A stretch of 64,000 nucleotides of DNA from Nitrospira sp. LK70. Lineage in GTDB: Bacteria > Nitrospirota > Nitrospiria > Nitrospirales > Nitrospiraceae. This document shows, piece after piece, positions 54,635 through 64,000 of this stretch. Below the pieces are notes generated by a model. The model was given only the letters and a program-made list of their open reading frames with translations, was not told the DNA's origin and did not search any database. The stretch is from the NCBI GenBank assembly GCA_011090425.1, contig PHGD01000007.1, forward strand, positions 27,779-91,778. The letters run 5' to 3'. Positions within the stretch are counted from its first letter, which is position 1, and every line of letters starts with the position of its first letter. A program made the translations under genes and the position numbers.

Positions 54635-55735
54635 GTGAAGCGCATCGATCTCATCGCCGGAGCACGGCCCAATTTCATGAAAATCGCACCGATCATCGAG
54701 GCATTGAATGCCGCCGAGCGGCGTGGCGGACAGCTACGGTACCGATTGATTCATACCGGCCAGCATTATGATCGTGCCATGTCCGGGAGTTTCTTCGAGG
54801 AACTGAGGATTCCCGACCCGGACATCAACCTTGAGGTGGGATCCGGCACTCAGGCCGAACAAACCGCCGGTATCATGGTCGGGTACGAAAGAGTCTTGTT
54901 GAAGGACAAGAGCGACCTCTGTCTTGTCGTCGGTGATGTCACGTCCACGATGGCCTGTTCCATCGCGGCGCGAAAGCTGGGTGTGGCGGTGGCCCATGTC
55001 GAGGGCGGCATTCGATCCGGGGATTGGACCATGCCGGAGGAAATCAATCGAGTGGTGACTGACTCCATCACCAACTGGTTTTTCACGACGAGCGAGACGG
55101 CCAACGACAATCTGCGTTGCGCCGGTGTGAGCGATGACCGGATCTTTTTCGTCGGCAACACCATGATCGATACATTGATGAAGCATCTTCCACGTTTGCG
55201 GCCGCCGACCTGTTGGCATTCGCTGAAACTTGAACCGCAGAAATACTTTGTGGTGACGCTGCATCGACCGGCGAATGTGGATGGAGAGCAGCAGCTCCTC
55301 CGACTTTTACACGCCATTGCGGAGGGGACACAAGGTCTGCCCGTCGTCTTTCCGGTCCATCCCAGGACGGCCAAGAATCTGAGGGAAGAAGGGAATAACC
55401 TCCCTTCGATGCACTATGTCGATCCACTGGGCTATCTGGAATTCAACTACCTCGTCAAACATGCCAAAGGAGTGATTACCGATTCGGGGGGCATCACCGA
55501 AGAGACAACGGTGCTCGGAGTGCCCTGCTTGACTCTTCGTGACAATACCGAGCGACCTGAGACCATCACCCTTGGGACAAATGAACTGATTGGGACCGAC
55601 CCAAACAAACTTCCCCCTGCGCTCTCACGTCTGATGGGAGGGAAGTGGAAAAAAGGCGCGATCCCACCACTGTGGGACGGAAAGGCGGCGGAACGGATTG
55701 TGGGGCATTTGGAAAGACTCCTTCTCGCGTCGTGA
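54635..55735 (+). CDS. wecB: UDP-N-acetylglucosamine 2-epimerase (non-hydrolysing)
   Basis: A 366-residue GT-B-like epimerase making UDP-ManNAc. GARPNFMKIAPIIEAL, IHTGQHYD, HVEGGIRSGDWTMPEE and DSGGITEETTVLG are family motifs. The GTG start lacks a clear SD. Separated from fcl by 166 bp with nothing recognised. Likely supplies an N-acetylmannosamine-type sugar for the surface glycan. Confidence 0.93.
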   Translation: MKRIDLIAGARPNFMKIAPIIEALNAAERRGGQLRYRLIHTGQHYDRAMSGSFFEELRIPDPDINLEVGSGTQAEQTAGIMVGYERVLLKDKSDLCLVVGDVTSTMACSIAARKLGVAVAHVEGGIRSGDWTMPEEINRVVTDSITNWFFTTSETANDNLRCAGVSDDRIFFVGNTMIDTLMKHLPRLRPPTCWHSLKLEPQKYFVVTLHRPANVDGEQQLLRLLHAIAEGTQGLPVVFPVHPRTAKNLREEGNNLPSMHYVDPLGYLEFNYLVKHAKGVITDSGGITEETTVLGVPCLTLRDNTERPETITLGTNELIGTDPNKLPPALSRLMGGKWKKGAIPPLWDGKAAERIVGHLERLLLAS

Positions 55736-56483
55736 GTTCATTTCGTAAGCGAGCGGGACGACGAGGGCGCGCATGAGAATGCAAAAACATAGGGAGTCCA
55801 TGATTTGCAGGATGAGTGCATATTATCCTCACGTGGATTGCAAGACAGGTTCAGCCGCTCATCCGGTTATATAATAAAAATGGTATAAGAGCCTCTCTCT
55901 TTCTACGAACGTCCACATACTAAACTTGCTCTAGATCTCATCATTTCTGCTCCAAATTAGAGCCTGACTCTTCCGGTTTACTGAAGATGAGGCCATAACG
56001 CCGCCGCTAGAAATCGTCCTGCACCATGCCTATCGTCCGGCAAACTGGCAGATCTCAATCTCGCTGTCCCTCGATGATTCGCGTGGTGAGTGCAAAAACC
56101 ATTTTTCCTTTTGTCGATGAGAAAAAGTCAGATAGTGTTTTCTAGCTGACCGCAGATCTCCGCAGACGTATCGGAATTTCCCCCAATGCTCGAACATGAA
56201 CGTCCACGTTGGGAACCTCATGTAGATATGCGAAAAGGTTCAGTCATTCAATGCGAGATCCCGCACCGTGTGAGATTCCTCAAGGAGGTGTATGCCCAGG
56301 GCAGGAGTATAGGAACTTGATATACGTGTGAATTGAGCAAAGCCTTCGACACAGAGATCCTCATCGATCTTTTCCTTGAGCTGTAGGAGTCGCTGCTGCA
56401 TATCTAGGCAGGTGTGAGTATCTATCGCGTCAGATAAGTCTTTTTGGGCAAGACCATTCATGAGTGTCTAAGGAGAGGATCGC
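55736..56483 (+). other. 748-bp AT-rich intergenic region
   Basis: No convincing gene. A TATAAT at 55870-55875 has only a weak -35. A minus-strand frame 56240-56461 (73 codons, MNGLAQKDLSDAIDT) has no SD and no family I recognise. The right end carries AGGAGAGG for the next gene. Composition is lower in GC than everything to the left and marks the beginning of a different DNA segment. Confidence 0.5.
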
Positions 56484-57194
56484 ATGCCATTGTTACAGAG
56501 GACGAGCAATCTCGCTTCTTTCCTAAGCTGGCCAGGACTGAGGGCTGCCTTTGGGCTCTTATCTAGCGACGCCCGCCATACATGGGTTCAGACAGTTAAT
56601 GCTCCACGCCTCAGTATGGCTCCTTTGGGCATGGTCTATCCATGGTTCTCATTCCCCTCCATTGAATATCTTGCTAGGCTTAGCTCGCCGGACATGCGCG
56701 TACTCGAGTTCGGATGTGGATATTCCACGATCTGGTGGGCGCAGCGAGTTTCCCAGGTAACCTCCATCGAACGCTCGTCTCATTGGATTACCGAAGTGAG
56801 ACACGCACTCTCGAAGCATACAATGACGAATGTTGCCGTGATTCCTTTTTTGGAATTTGCAGCAACAACAGAGGAAGAGATCCAAGCGAGGGCCGACCCA
56901 ACACGGCTTGCGTCGATCATTCAAAGATATGTTTCTGCAGGACAGGAAAAATCCGAACTATATGATGTTATTGTAGTCGATGACGTCTTCCGAAACGAAG
57001 CGGCGGCGGCAGCGATTGCCCAACTAAAGCCAGGGGGTATACTGGTTCTGGATGATTCGGAACGGCCACGCTATGGCCAAACCTGTGCGCTATTCAAGCG
57101 AATGGGTTGGAGTTTTGCAAGTTTCTACGGCGCAGTTCCCTACCACTTTCACGAAAAACAGACGACGATCTGGCATAAACCGATTCACGTATAA
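56484..57194 (+). CDS. Class I SAM-dependent methyltransferase
   Basis: A 236-residue protein. VLEFGCGYSTIWWAQRV (~72-88) is the SAM-binding motif, YDVIVVDDVF and KPGGILVLDDSERP follow in the order of class I methyltransferases. Substrate unknown; the polysaccharide context suggests a sugar or lipid-linked glycan. ATG with AGGAGAGG. Confidence 0.82.
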   Translation: MPLLQRTSNLASFLSWPGLRAAFGLLSSDARHTWVQTVNAPRLSMAPLGMVYPWFSFPSIEYLARLSSPDMRVLEFGCGYSTIWWAQRVSQVTSIERSSHWITEVRHALSKHTMTNVAVIPFLEFAATTEEEIQARADPTRLASIIQRYVSAGQEKSELYDVIVVDDVFRNEAAAAAIAQLKPGGILVLDDSERPRYGQTCALFKRMGWSFASFYGAVPYHFHEKQTTIWHKPIHV

Positions 57195-57381
57195 ATCGGC
57201 GAGGCTAGAGGGGTGTGGGCGAGAGCAGGGAGTTGAGAATGGCCTCATCCGAAGCATAAAAGCCAGATGCCACGGCTGTTAGGTCGTAGTTCGTCTACAA
57301 TCCAACCGCCTTCTTCTGTGAAAGCTAGAGCACCATACTGGAAGTGTTGTCCGAAGGATGAAGTTGTGAGTTATCTATCTT

Positions 57382-58749
57382 ATGCGTGAGATGACATCCT
57401 GGGAGGCGAGATTCCTCTACACGATAGTGTTTCTTCCCGTTTTCGGACGGTCACTTTTCCCGATGGTTAGGGACAAGGAATCCATCACATTCCAATCTTC
57501 GTTTACAGACCCACAAATCATGGGAATCTACATGCTCATGGCGTATTGCCTCTACTGTTTGGTGAGGCAGCCAGGTTCACTCAGATATGCATTTACCTCA
57601 CCGCTGTGGCCACTTACCGTTTTTACAGTAGTTGCCTTTGCATCAGCCATCCTGATTTCACGTGCACCTATGTATTCGCTTTGGAGAAGCGCAGAAACTA
57701 GCGTGGTCCTTTTGTGGGCGGCTCTTGTGTTCTCGCATTTGAAGCGGGAACAAGGCCCGATGAAACTCTTTGTTGCTTATTATGCGATGAGTGCAATCAT
57801 GCTCGTAGCGGTTGTGGTTGCAGTGGCCATCGATCCACAGCACTCATGGATACATGAACAGCACAAAGTAGATCGGATAGAAACGAGTTCTGTTTTCATG
57901 ATGGCAGCGAATACAATTGGTGTCATGGCTGCACTTTTAGCCTTAGCAACCCTCTCCCGCTTTATCTTGCTGGCAAAAGTGCGTTTCCTTGCCCTATCTC
58001 TGGTGACTCTAGCCATATGCTATGGAGCTCGATCACGCACCGGCTTCGTCGTGTTTGTGCTCGGTCTATTGGTTCTGACCGGCTTTCTCTTACAGATGCC
58101 TAGGAGACGTGTAATTGCTGGTATTGTAGGAGGTCTTGCGGGAGTTCTTATAGTTGGTCTTCTTCTTGTCAGCCCAGAGTTTACAGATTCTGTTACACAC
58201 ACATTTACCCGCGGCCATAGCGAGGCTAACATCAGGTCTTTAGATGGACGAGTTCCCCTGTGGACAGAAGGCCTGAAAGCTTTTGACCAATATCCTATTC
58301 TGGGGGCAGGGTATGGAACCTACCCCGTGCGGCTCATAGGCAGAGGCCATTTTCACAACATGTTTCTTGAGCTAGCGGTGACGACGGGTGTCTTGGGTCT
58401 TTTACCCATACTCATCCTGTTTGGAATAATCGGTACGCGCCTAGGAAGACTTCTCTTGCGCAACCATACTTATGACGGAGCGATATCGCAATCGATAGAA
58501 TTACTCGATGCCCTACTAATAGCCACTGTCGTGATCATCTCTCAGATGACCACAGCCGCAGCAGCATATTATTCTTGGCAGATGATTGGAATTGTTGTAC
58601 TGGCAGTTGGACTGTTTGTAATACCGGATACGCATGTAATTAAAGAGAGTGATACTACTTATACTCCACCAGTGGTTGCAACACAGTCAACGTCTACTTT
58701 GCAAAGTTATCGGAGCTCTGAGGTACAGAAGCACCCGATTATCCTATGA
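57382..58749 (+). CDS. O-antigen ligase/polymerase-like membrane protein (Wzy_C)
   Basis: A 455-residue protein with about 10-12 hydrophobic helices. The large loop near ~285-330 with DGRVPLWTEGLKAFDQYP, LGAGYGTYP and FHNMFLELAVTTGVLG is the Wzy_C/O-antigen ligase signature. It joins finished polysaccharide to a lipid or protein acceptor, or polymerises it. ATG without a strong SD. The 187 bp before it show nothing. Confidence 0.85.
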   Translation: MREMTSWEARFLYTIVFLPVFGRSLFPMVRDKESITFQSSFTDPQIMGIYMLMAYCLYCLVRQPGSLRYAFTSPLWPLTVFTVVAFASAILISRAPMYSLWRSAETSVVLLWAALVFSHLKREQGPMKLFVAYYAMSAIMLVAVVVAVAIDPQHSWIHEQHKVDRIETSSVFMMAANTIGVMAALLALATLSRFILLAKVRFLALSLVTLAICYGARSRTGFVVFVLGLLVLTGFLLQMPRRRVIAGIVGGLAGVLIVGLLLVSPEFTDSVTHTFTRGHSEANIRSLDGRVPLWTEGLKAFDQYPILGAGYGTYPVRLIGRGHFHNMFLELAVTTGVLGLLPILILFGIIGTRLGRLLLRNHTYDGAISQSIELLDALLIATVVIISQMTTAAAAYYSWQMIGIVVLAVGLFVIPDTHVIKESDTTYTPPVVATQSTSTLQSYRSSEVQKHPIIL

Positions 58750-58785
58750 TTGTCTAGACGGGTTCTGTCCCGCTTTGACGGATAC

Positions 58786-58941
58786 ATAATAGGCTGTTGA
58801 CAAACTGACGTCTTGGAAGCCGATCGAATTTGCGACCGATCGCCGCCCACTAGGCGGGAATCGGAGCAGGATCGCCAGCCGCTTCAGATTCTGGAACCAG
58901 CCCATCAGATATGCCTCATCCGAACGTGGGTGAACCCTAGG
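58786..58941 (-). pseudogene. Probable transposase C-terminal remnant
   Basis: The minus-strand frame reads HPRSDEAYLMGWFQNLKRLA then ILLRFPPSGRR. NLKRL near the end of the protein is like the C terminus of DDE transposases of the IS5/IS1182 type. No N-terminal part or terminal repeats can be seen. The remaining 58750-59212 has no gene. Confidence 0.35.
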
Positions 58942-59212
58942 CGACAAAATCGACTGAACTCCGTGTCTGATGGTAAACAGTTGTGCCGAGCAGGAATGTG
59001 CGTTTGTAAGTATTCTTCTACAGAGTTTGCTTTCTAATACACTCCCAATATGCTGGATTTGCTGGCTCATGAAGGATGCGGATGTTAGTGTACTCGGCAT
59101 CGGAAGCAATGAGCACCTCGCCGGGATCATGAGACCATACCTCCTCTTCCATATTCGTTAGCCTTCTCAAGGGGTACACATTTCGATCTGCAAATAATCT
59201 GGAAAGTCGATT

Positions 59213-60514
59213 GTGCAAACTGAGCGATTAAGAGTCCAAGGGTTTCAACAGAGGTTATTGGGGTGTATTTCACAGGGAACAGTGAATGGCTCATTCTACT
59301 CGATCATGTCGCAAGCGGTCGTATCGGGGTCAAATTTTGTCGGAGGAATCATTGTTGCGAAGGCGACGGGGATATCTGATTTCGGGGTGTATTCATTAAT
59401 TGCAACAACGGTACTAGCTTTGCAGGGAATTCAGCAGGCCTTGATCATCGGTCCAATGCTGTTCCTTTCAGAAGTTGGTGAAGGCAGCCAGGATCGATTC
59501 TCAAGATATTGTGTCCTGCAAGTAATACTTTCTGTGCCGCTTGCTATCAGCGCCGCAGTTGCCATTGAGGTGTTTTTGCACCAGTGGAGTGTTAGCCAGG
59601 TGCTCGGCATCGTAGGAGTTATCTTCTTCCTGCAGTTGCAAGAGCTCTTGAGGATGAAATTCTACATTGATCTGAGAGCGGAGAAGGTACTGGCTCTTGA
59701 TATAACCAATCATGGCCTAAGGCTCACGCTATTGTTGTTCCTGTGGTGGCTCGAATTCTTATCAGTGTCTTCCGCATTTCTCGTGATGGCGTTTGCCGGT
59801 GGCGTAACCTGTCTTCGTGCCGTCAGGAATGTGGCACTACAACCATTTCGAACCTGTGTCGATGTTGCTGGAAGGAGTTTTCGGTATGGGCGGTGGCTCT
59901 TGTTAGAATCACTCGCGTATTACCTGTCTATTCCTTCGTATTTATATTTGTCGTCGGTTCTCCTATCGTATGAAGCAACGGGCGGCTTAAGCGCGGCAAT
60001 CTCCCTGATGAATCTGCCGAATGCTCTTGTGCTAGGCGTGATGAACTTGGCAGTTCCGATGGCGCGACGAAAGCTCCTGGATGAGGGGTATGAAGCTTGG
60101 CGATCTCAGCTCATGGGCACCGGAACGATGGTGATCGTGACTAGTATATGTGTATATGTCGGCATTTCCTCAGTAGGATCTTCCTTGCTGGGCAAGGTCT
60201 ATGGTTCCGAGTTCGAAAAATACGGAAACCTTTTGCCTATCGTCGGTGTGTGCTACTGCTTCTTGGCGGTGAATACGGTTTTGGCTGCTGCATTTCGAAT
60301 CGCCCACGCACCAGAGGTAGGTGCTGTGACGAAACTGTGGTCCTCAGTCATTACGCTGTCTGTTGCCTATCCACTAATTACTCTATGGGAAGTTGAAGGA
60401 GCAGCAGCTGGGCTTGTTGTAACTTCGGCGACATGGGTGGTGATCTACATATTGTATATTTTCAGGGGAACCTTGGGAGCAGCGAAAGCTCTGGAGCAGA
60501 AATTCCAGACTTGA
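59213..60514 (+). CDS. Polysaccharide flippase (Wzx/MOP family)
   Basis: A 433-residue polytopic protein with about 12 helices. SQAVVSGSNFVGGIIVAKAT followed by FGVYSLI is the start of the oligosaccharide flippase family. Expected to move lipid-linked sugar units across the inner membrane for the ligase-like neighbour. GTG start; later GTG possible. AT-rich compared with the left part of the window. Confidence 0.85.
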   Translation: MQTERLRVQGFQQRLLGCISQGTVNGSFYSIMSQAVVSGSNFVGGIIVAKATGISDFGVYSLIATTVLALQGIQQALIIGPMLFLSEVGEGSQDRFSRYCVLQVILSVPLAISAAVAIEVFLHQWSVSQVLGIVGVIFFLQLQELLRMKFYIDLRAEKVLALDITNHGLRLTLLLFLWWLEFLSVSSAFLVMAFAGGVTCLRAVRNVALQPFRTCVDVAGRSFRYGRWLLLESLAYYLSIPSYLYLSSVLLSYEATGGLSAAISLMNLPNALVLGVMNLAVPMARRKLLDEGYEAWRSQLMGTGTMVIVTSICVYVGISSVGSSLLGKVYGSEFEKYGNLLPIVGVCYCFLAVNTVLAAAFRIAHAPEVGAVTKLWSSVITLSVAYPLITLWEVEGAAAGLVVTSATWVVIYILYIFRGTLGAAKALEQKFQT

Positions 60515-60548
60515 TCGTGGTGCCTGTGCATATAGGAACTGAGCGGAG

Positions 60549-62390
60549 ATGAACAAGAAATGTGTTTGGATCATTACGGTATTCGCGATGGTACATGTGT
60601 CCATTGGCGCTGCACAGGCTGCGGATGCGGATGTTTCCGAGGATGAGTTTTTAGAAACAATAATGAAAATATCTGGTGACAAAAGGGTAAAGATTGAAGA
60701 GGGAACAGCTCGGTTCATCGATAATGATGGAGAATGGAGCATTTTTGGAGCAACCCAGAAAAATGCCGTATCGTACGAACGTCCTGCAACATGGTCGCTT
60801 CTGCCTAATAAAACACATGAACTTCTTATTGTGGATGACCCGATCAGCGACACCCATATTCTGCCTTTTTCAGACCCGGTTCCTAACGTTCGGCCGGGTA
60901 ATGACTTGGCTCTTGTTGCGGCCAGGGGCGAGGTTGAATCGGGAAGCTTTGTTTTGCGTTCAGGCAGCAATCCGCTTCGGAGAGTAACAGTTGAGGTCGA
61001 TGATCTCATCTCGATTTCGGGTCAGGAGCAGATTGAAGCGACGAGTATCGATGTCAGTGTCGTGAAGTGTTGGTTTCAGGCAGGCGGTACGATAGACAGA
61101 ACAGTGGGAGGGACAAAGCGCCTCGTGCCCGAGTTGCTTTTACACAATCCGGAACTGGTGCAAGTTGACTACGAGCATCAGGTGAATCTGGTGAAGAACC
61201 TTCCGTCGATTGAGGACAGCGAACGGCTGGTGGTGTTTGATCAACCAAAACAATTCAACCAACAATTCTGGATTACTCTCCATGTGCCGAAGCAAGCACT
61301 GCCTGGGTTCTACACCAGTAAGGTTCGCTTGTCCTTTGATGTGTCCTCGCGCCGTGAGACTCAGCAGTTCACGCTCCAACTGCAGGTTCTGCCATTCGAG
61401 CTTCCTGAGCCGATCATTGATTATGCAATGTTCTACAAAGGACAATTAAATTCCTTGGCGGCTACTCAAGTGTCAATTTACAACAAGTCGCCTGGACAGA
61501 TGTTGGCTGAATTCAGAGACATGAGGGAGCATGGACTGACAAATGTGGCAATCGAGGATGATATTTCTTCAACGGGCCCAACAGCGAATTCTATTAAGAA
61601 AATGAAACAGACCGTTGCATTGATGCGGGAGGCGGGATTCAACAATACAAGGATGCTCTACGTAGATTGGGAACTGTGGGCCAGCGACAATCGCTCCCAC
61701 TATACTCGGAAACTTCGCGACCTGCTCACTATCGCGAAGCAGAAGGGTTTCAACGAACTCTTTGCGTACAATCGTGATGAGCAGGAAGCTGAGGCATTGC
61801 TGAAGGGAAGGCTATCATTCGAGACAGCTCATGCGGAAGGCGTTAAAAATTTTGTCGCAACTTCCGGCAAGAGCATTCTGAAGCTGGCGGGATTGCTGGA
61901 TGTCATTGTTCTACGCCGAAAAGATTGGCGTGATACCGACCTTGCCAGACAGGTTGGGATGGAGTCGTGGGCTTATGCCGATCCTCAAGGAGGAGAGGAA
62001 CGACCATTTACCTATCGTAGCATCTACGGTGTAAGACTTTGGGCAGAAGGATTTGATGGTGCATGTGAGTATACATATCAGAGCGCTACGCGCAAGGAGC
62101 GCACTGGATGGAACGATTGGGGACATGATCGTTGGAGGCCGCACACCATGAGCTATGCAACTCGCACGCGACCTATACGGACGCTCCAGTGGGAAGGCTG
62201 GCGCGAAGGGGTCGACGATGTTCGCTATCTCACTATGCTACTGAAGTTTGATCCGCTGCCCGGTCGAAATGGAGCCGAATCTAGGAACGCGTATCTTCGT
62301 ATGGCGGTCGGCATCGAAAGAAACGCGCATCCCTCAATTATGAGAAGGAAGGTTGCGGAGAGAATAGTTTTGAGTATCAACCGTAACTAG
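60549..62390 (+). CDS. Secreted DUF4091 protein
   Basis: A 613-residue protein with a signal peptide (MNKKCVWIITVFAMVHVSIG, cleavage near AQA/AD). The C-terminal domain (GVRLWAEGFDGACEYTY, WEGWREGVDDVRYLTML) is DUF4091, a domain at the end of glycoside-hydrolase-like (beta/alpha)8 proteins. DWELWASDN (~372-380) and EGWREGVDD hold acidic residues that might be catalytic. May trim or modify the surface glycan in the periplasm (inference). ATG follows GCGGAG. Confidence 0.8.
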   Translation: MNKKCVWIITVFAMVHVSIGAAQAADADVSEDEFLETIMKISGDKRVKIEEGTARFIDNDGEWSIFGATQKNAVSYERPATWSLLPNKTHELLIVDDPISDTHILPFSDPVPNVRPGNDLALVAARGEVESGSFVLRSGSNPLRRVTVEVDDLISISGQEQIEATSIDVSVVKCWFQAGGTIDRTVGGTKRLVPELLLHNPELVQVDYEHQVNLVKNLPSIEDSERLVVFDQPKQFNQQFWITLHVPKQALPGFYTSKVRLSFDVSSRRETQQFTLQLQVLPFELPEPIIDYAMFYKGQLNSLAATQVSIYNKSPGQMLAEFRDMREHGLTNVAIEDDISSTGPTANSIKKMKQTVALMREAGFNNTRMLYVDWELWASDNRSHYTRKLRDLLTIAKQKGFNELFAYNRDEQEAEALLKGRLSFETAHAEGVKNFVATSGKSILKLAGLLDVIVLRRKDWRDTDLARQVGMESWAYADPQGGEERPFTYRSIYGVRLWAEGFDGACEYTYQSATRKERTGWNDWGHDRWRPHTMSYATRTRPIRTLQWEGWREGVDDVRYLTMLLKFDPLPGRNGAESRNAYLRMAVGIERNAHPSIMRRKVAERIVLSINRN

Positions 62391-62439
62391 CACAAGCGAC
62401 AGTCTGCGCTCCGGATTCCTCAAAAAAGCTGAAACTGAT

Positions 62440-62457
62440 GGCACTTTCGGAAGTGCC
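62440..62457. terminator. Short hairpin between DUF4091 and GT4 genes
   Basis: GGCACTT-TCGG-AAGTGCC, a perfect 7-bp stem with a stable-type tetraloop. No T-run on the plus side; on the minus side TTTTTT lies about 12 bases after it. Role unclear. Confidence 0.35.
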
Positions 62458-62544
62458 GATGAAAAGGGCCTGTAAGTATCGGTGTGATCACTGTCGCTGC
62501 AGTCAAGGAAATACAGCCAGCGGCTGGGGAAAAGGTATCGGAGA

Positions 62545-63828
62545 ATGCCCACCACTGATGGAAAGAGAACCGAGAGATTAAAGATACTTGTATCCTCTTA
62601 TGCCTGTGACCCAAGGATGGGTTCAGAGCCTGGGATGGGGGGAAACTGGGTACTGCAATTGGCACAGCATCACGACCTGTGGGTCTTGACCGAAGAACGT
62701 TTTGCGAAAACCTTATTGGAATATCTTGAAGATCACCGTCCTGAAATGAAACATGCGATTCATGTGTTTGGTATCTCTCGTCACCGTATCAGCTGGGGTG
62801 AAAAGTTGTGGGAGGCTCCCTTCTATTACTGGACATATCGTTCCTGGCAAAAGAATGCCTATAGGAAGGCCCAAGAGTTATTTCGGCAAGTGAATTTCGA
62901 TCTGGTTCATCAGCTCAACATGATTGGTTATCGAGAGCCAGGCTATTTATGGAAACTGCCGATGCCGTTTATATGGGGACCGATAGGTGGTCATGCTCAA
63001 ATGCCATGGAGGTTCGTTTGTTCGCTAGGCATGCAAGGAGCGATGCAGTGCGGGGTGCGTAACATATTGAATTGGATCCAAATGCGCATCAGTTGCCGTG
63101 TTCGGAAAGCAATTAAACGCGCGGACGTACTGGTTGCTGCGACCGACGTGGATGCACGTGCTGTTGAGAAGATTCATCGACGAAATGCAGCACTGCTCAA
63201 TGAGCAGGGTGCGTCTCCTTGTGTAAAAGAGCGGAAAGAACGGAGGCAAGATAGCAACGTGCTGCGTGTCGTATGGTGCGGACTGTTCGTTGCACGCAAA
63301 TCACTTCATCTTGGATTAGATGCGGTGCATAAAGCGAGGCGTAAGATTCAGCTTGAGTTGCACGTCGTTGGTGATGGCGATCGTGCTCGACATTGGAAAC
63401 GAATCGCGAGGGATCACAGTCTTCACGATATATGTCATTGGCATGGCAAATTGCCGCGTAATGAGGTGTTGAATGTTATGGCAATGTGCGATGTGATGTT
63501 ATTTACGAGTCTTCAAGAAGGGACTCCGGCTGTGGTTCTGGAAGCTATTCAGCTTGGTCTTCCAGTCATCTGTCATAACGCATGTGGATTTGGCGCTGTC
63601 ATCAACGATGCTTGCGGTATAAAAATACCCGTGATAGATCCAAGACGAAGCGTCGAAGGGATGGCCCACGCGTTGATTAGGCTAGGTGCCGAATCCGAAC
63701 TGCTTGAAAGGCTTTCAGAAGGTGCAATCCAACGAGCCCGTGAACTGGCATGGGAGCGCAGGACGGAGGAGATGTTACTTCTCTACAAGGAAGCCATTTG
63801 TTTGCATAATGCAAAATGTGAGAAGTAG
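62545..63828 (+). CDS. Glycosyltransferase family 4
   Basis: A 427-residue GT-B enzyme. The N-terminal domain opens with ILVSSYACDPRMGSEPGMG and the nucleotide-sugar site is SLQEGTPAVVLEAIQLGLPV with the EX7E pattern. A typical polysaccharide biosynthesis enzyme; sugar unknown. ATG with GGAGA close upstream. Confidence 0.9.
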   Translation: MPTTDGKRTERLKILVSSYACDPRMGSEPGMGGNWVLQLAQHHDLWVLTEERFAKTLLEYLEDHRPEMKHAIHVFGISRHRISWGEKLWEAPFYYWTYRSWQKNAYRKAQELFRQVNFDLVHQLNMIGYREPGYLWKLPMPFIWGPIGGHAQMPWRFVCSLGMQGAMQCGVRNILNWIQMRISCRVRKAIKRADVLVAATDVDARAVEKIHRRNAALLNEQGASPCVKERKERRQDSNVLRVVWCGLFVARKSLHLGLDAVHKARRKIQLELHVVGDGDRARHWKRIARDHSLHDICHWHGKLPRNEVLNVMAMCDVMLFTSLQEGTPAVVLEAIQLGLPVICHNACGFGAVINDACGIKIPVIDPRRSVEGMAHALIRLGAESELLERLSEGAIQRARELAWERRTEEMLLLYKEAICLHNAKCEK

Positions 63829-63840
63829 TAGTTTTGGGCG

Positions 63841-64000
63841 TGTGTGTCGGTGGCAGCTCCTCCGCCCCACGATTTCCTTGGACACACATTTGGGGCATAC
63901 TGCCCCTCATTGATGGAGGTGTTCATGGCGAAATCGAAGGCGGAACGAGGCCGCTTCTCCTCGCACAAAAAGATGGATGCCGTGCTTCGGGTGCTGCGCG
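63841..64000 (+). mobile_element. Left end of an insertion sequence, cut by window
   Basis: Begins near TGTGTGTCGGTGGCAGC. GTGTGTC/GACACAC (63842-63896) and GGGGCA-TAC-TGCCCC (63892-63906) inverted repeats precede a transposase start. The exact outer boundary and any target duplication cannot be fixed here. Confidence 0.5.
63925..64000 (+). CDS. Transposase N terminus, 3' end cut by window
   Basis: ATG 63925 with GGAGGT 4 bases upstream. The visible 25 residues, MAKSKAERGRFSSHKK then MDAVLRVLR, look like the helix-turn-helix start of an IS3-type OrfA-like transposase (the KSKAERGRFS...AVLRLLRG pattern). The rest is outside the window. Confidence 0.6.
   Translation, partial: MAKSKAERGRFSSHKKMDAVLRVLR

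Noticed and set aside
55847..55875. TATAAT at 55870 as a housekeeping promoter
   Set aside because: No acceptable -35 at 16-18 bp, and the next gene is over 600 bp away.
56240..56461. Minus-strand 73-codon frame in the 55.7-56.5 kb gap
   Set aside because: No ribosome binding site and no family match from reading; kept only as a note.
1..64000. CRISPR arrays, tRNA or rRNA genes, prophage modules
   Set aside because: None seen: no regularly spaced repeats, no cloverleaf-like sequences noticed, no phage structural or integrase genes.

Overview
The window reads as chromosomal DNA of a motile Gram-negative bacterium. Gene content and style (flagellar, chemotaxis and c-di-GMP genes packed together, a type II secretion locus with gspN, GC-rich codon use, text-like intergenic repeats) suggest the phylum Nitrospirota, probably a Nitrospira relative. 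That placement is inference from recall, not a search. No tRNA, rRNA, CRISPR array or phage module was seen.

Region 1 (1-25.3 kb) is the late-flagellar block. It runs flgK (cut by the left edge), flgL, csrA, fliW, a PD-(D/E)XK-like DUF2130 gene, then on the minus strand an HD-GYP c-di-GMP phosphodiesterase coupled to a large hybrid histidine kinase. A YcgR-like PilZ gene follows, then a glycosylation island (methyltransferase-GT2-GT2-TPR fusion, two GT9 enzymes, one CgeB-type glycosyltransferase), a small unknown gene, flagellin fliC, flaG, fliD, fliS, a FliT-like gene, a second PilZ gene, a FleN/FlhG-like ATPase on the minus strand and a small HTH regulator.

Region 2 (25.3-41.6 kb) is chemotaxis and motor: cheY, cheZ, motA, motB, a STAS gene, a broken cheY copy, cheA, cheW, a PAS-PAS chemoreceptor, cheR, cheD and cheB. 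Continuous with it is a partner-switching set: two more STAS proteins, a receiver-PP2C phosphatase, an HPt protein and a receiver-HATPase kinase.

Region 3 (41.6-52.3 kb, minus strand) is a type II secretion operon in the order gspC-E-F-G-H-I-J-N-L-M-K. It has no secretin gene gspD. A 116-bp tandem duplication at the gspJ/gspN junction has created a chimeric 39-codon ORF.

Region 4 (52.5-64 kb) is surface polysaccharide: gmd, fcl and wecB, followed by a more AT-rich stretch with a methyltransferase, O-antigen ligase-like protein, flippase, DUF4091 protein and GT4 glycosyltransferase. A transposase remnant lies inside it and an insertion sequence starts at its right edge.

Reading intergenic DNA by eye shows a recurring sigma-28-type promoter, TCAAGTTT-like then 11-12 bp then GCCGATA-like. 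It lies before csrA, the HD-GYP operon, the YcgR-like gene, fliC, the HTH gene, cheY (weaker), the first STAS gene, the chemoreceptor and (weaker) cheR. This ties flagellum, c-di-GMP control and chemotaxis into one late-flagellar regulon.
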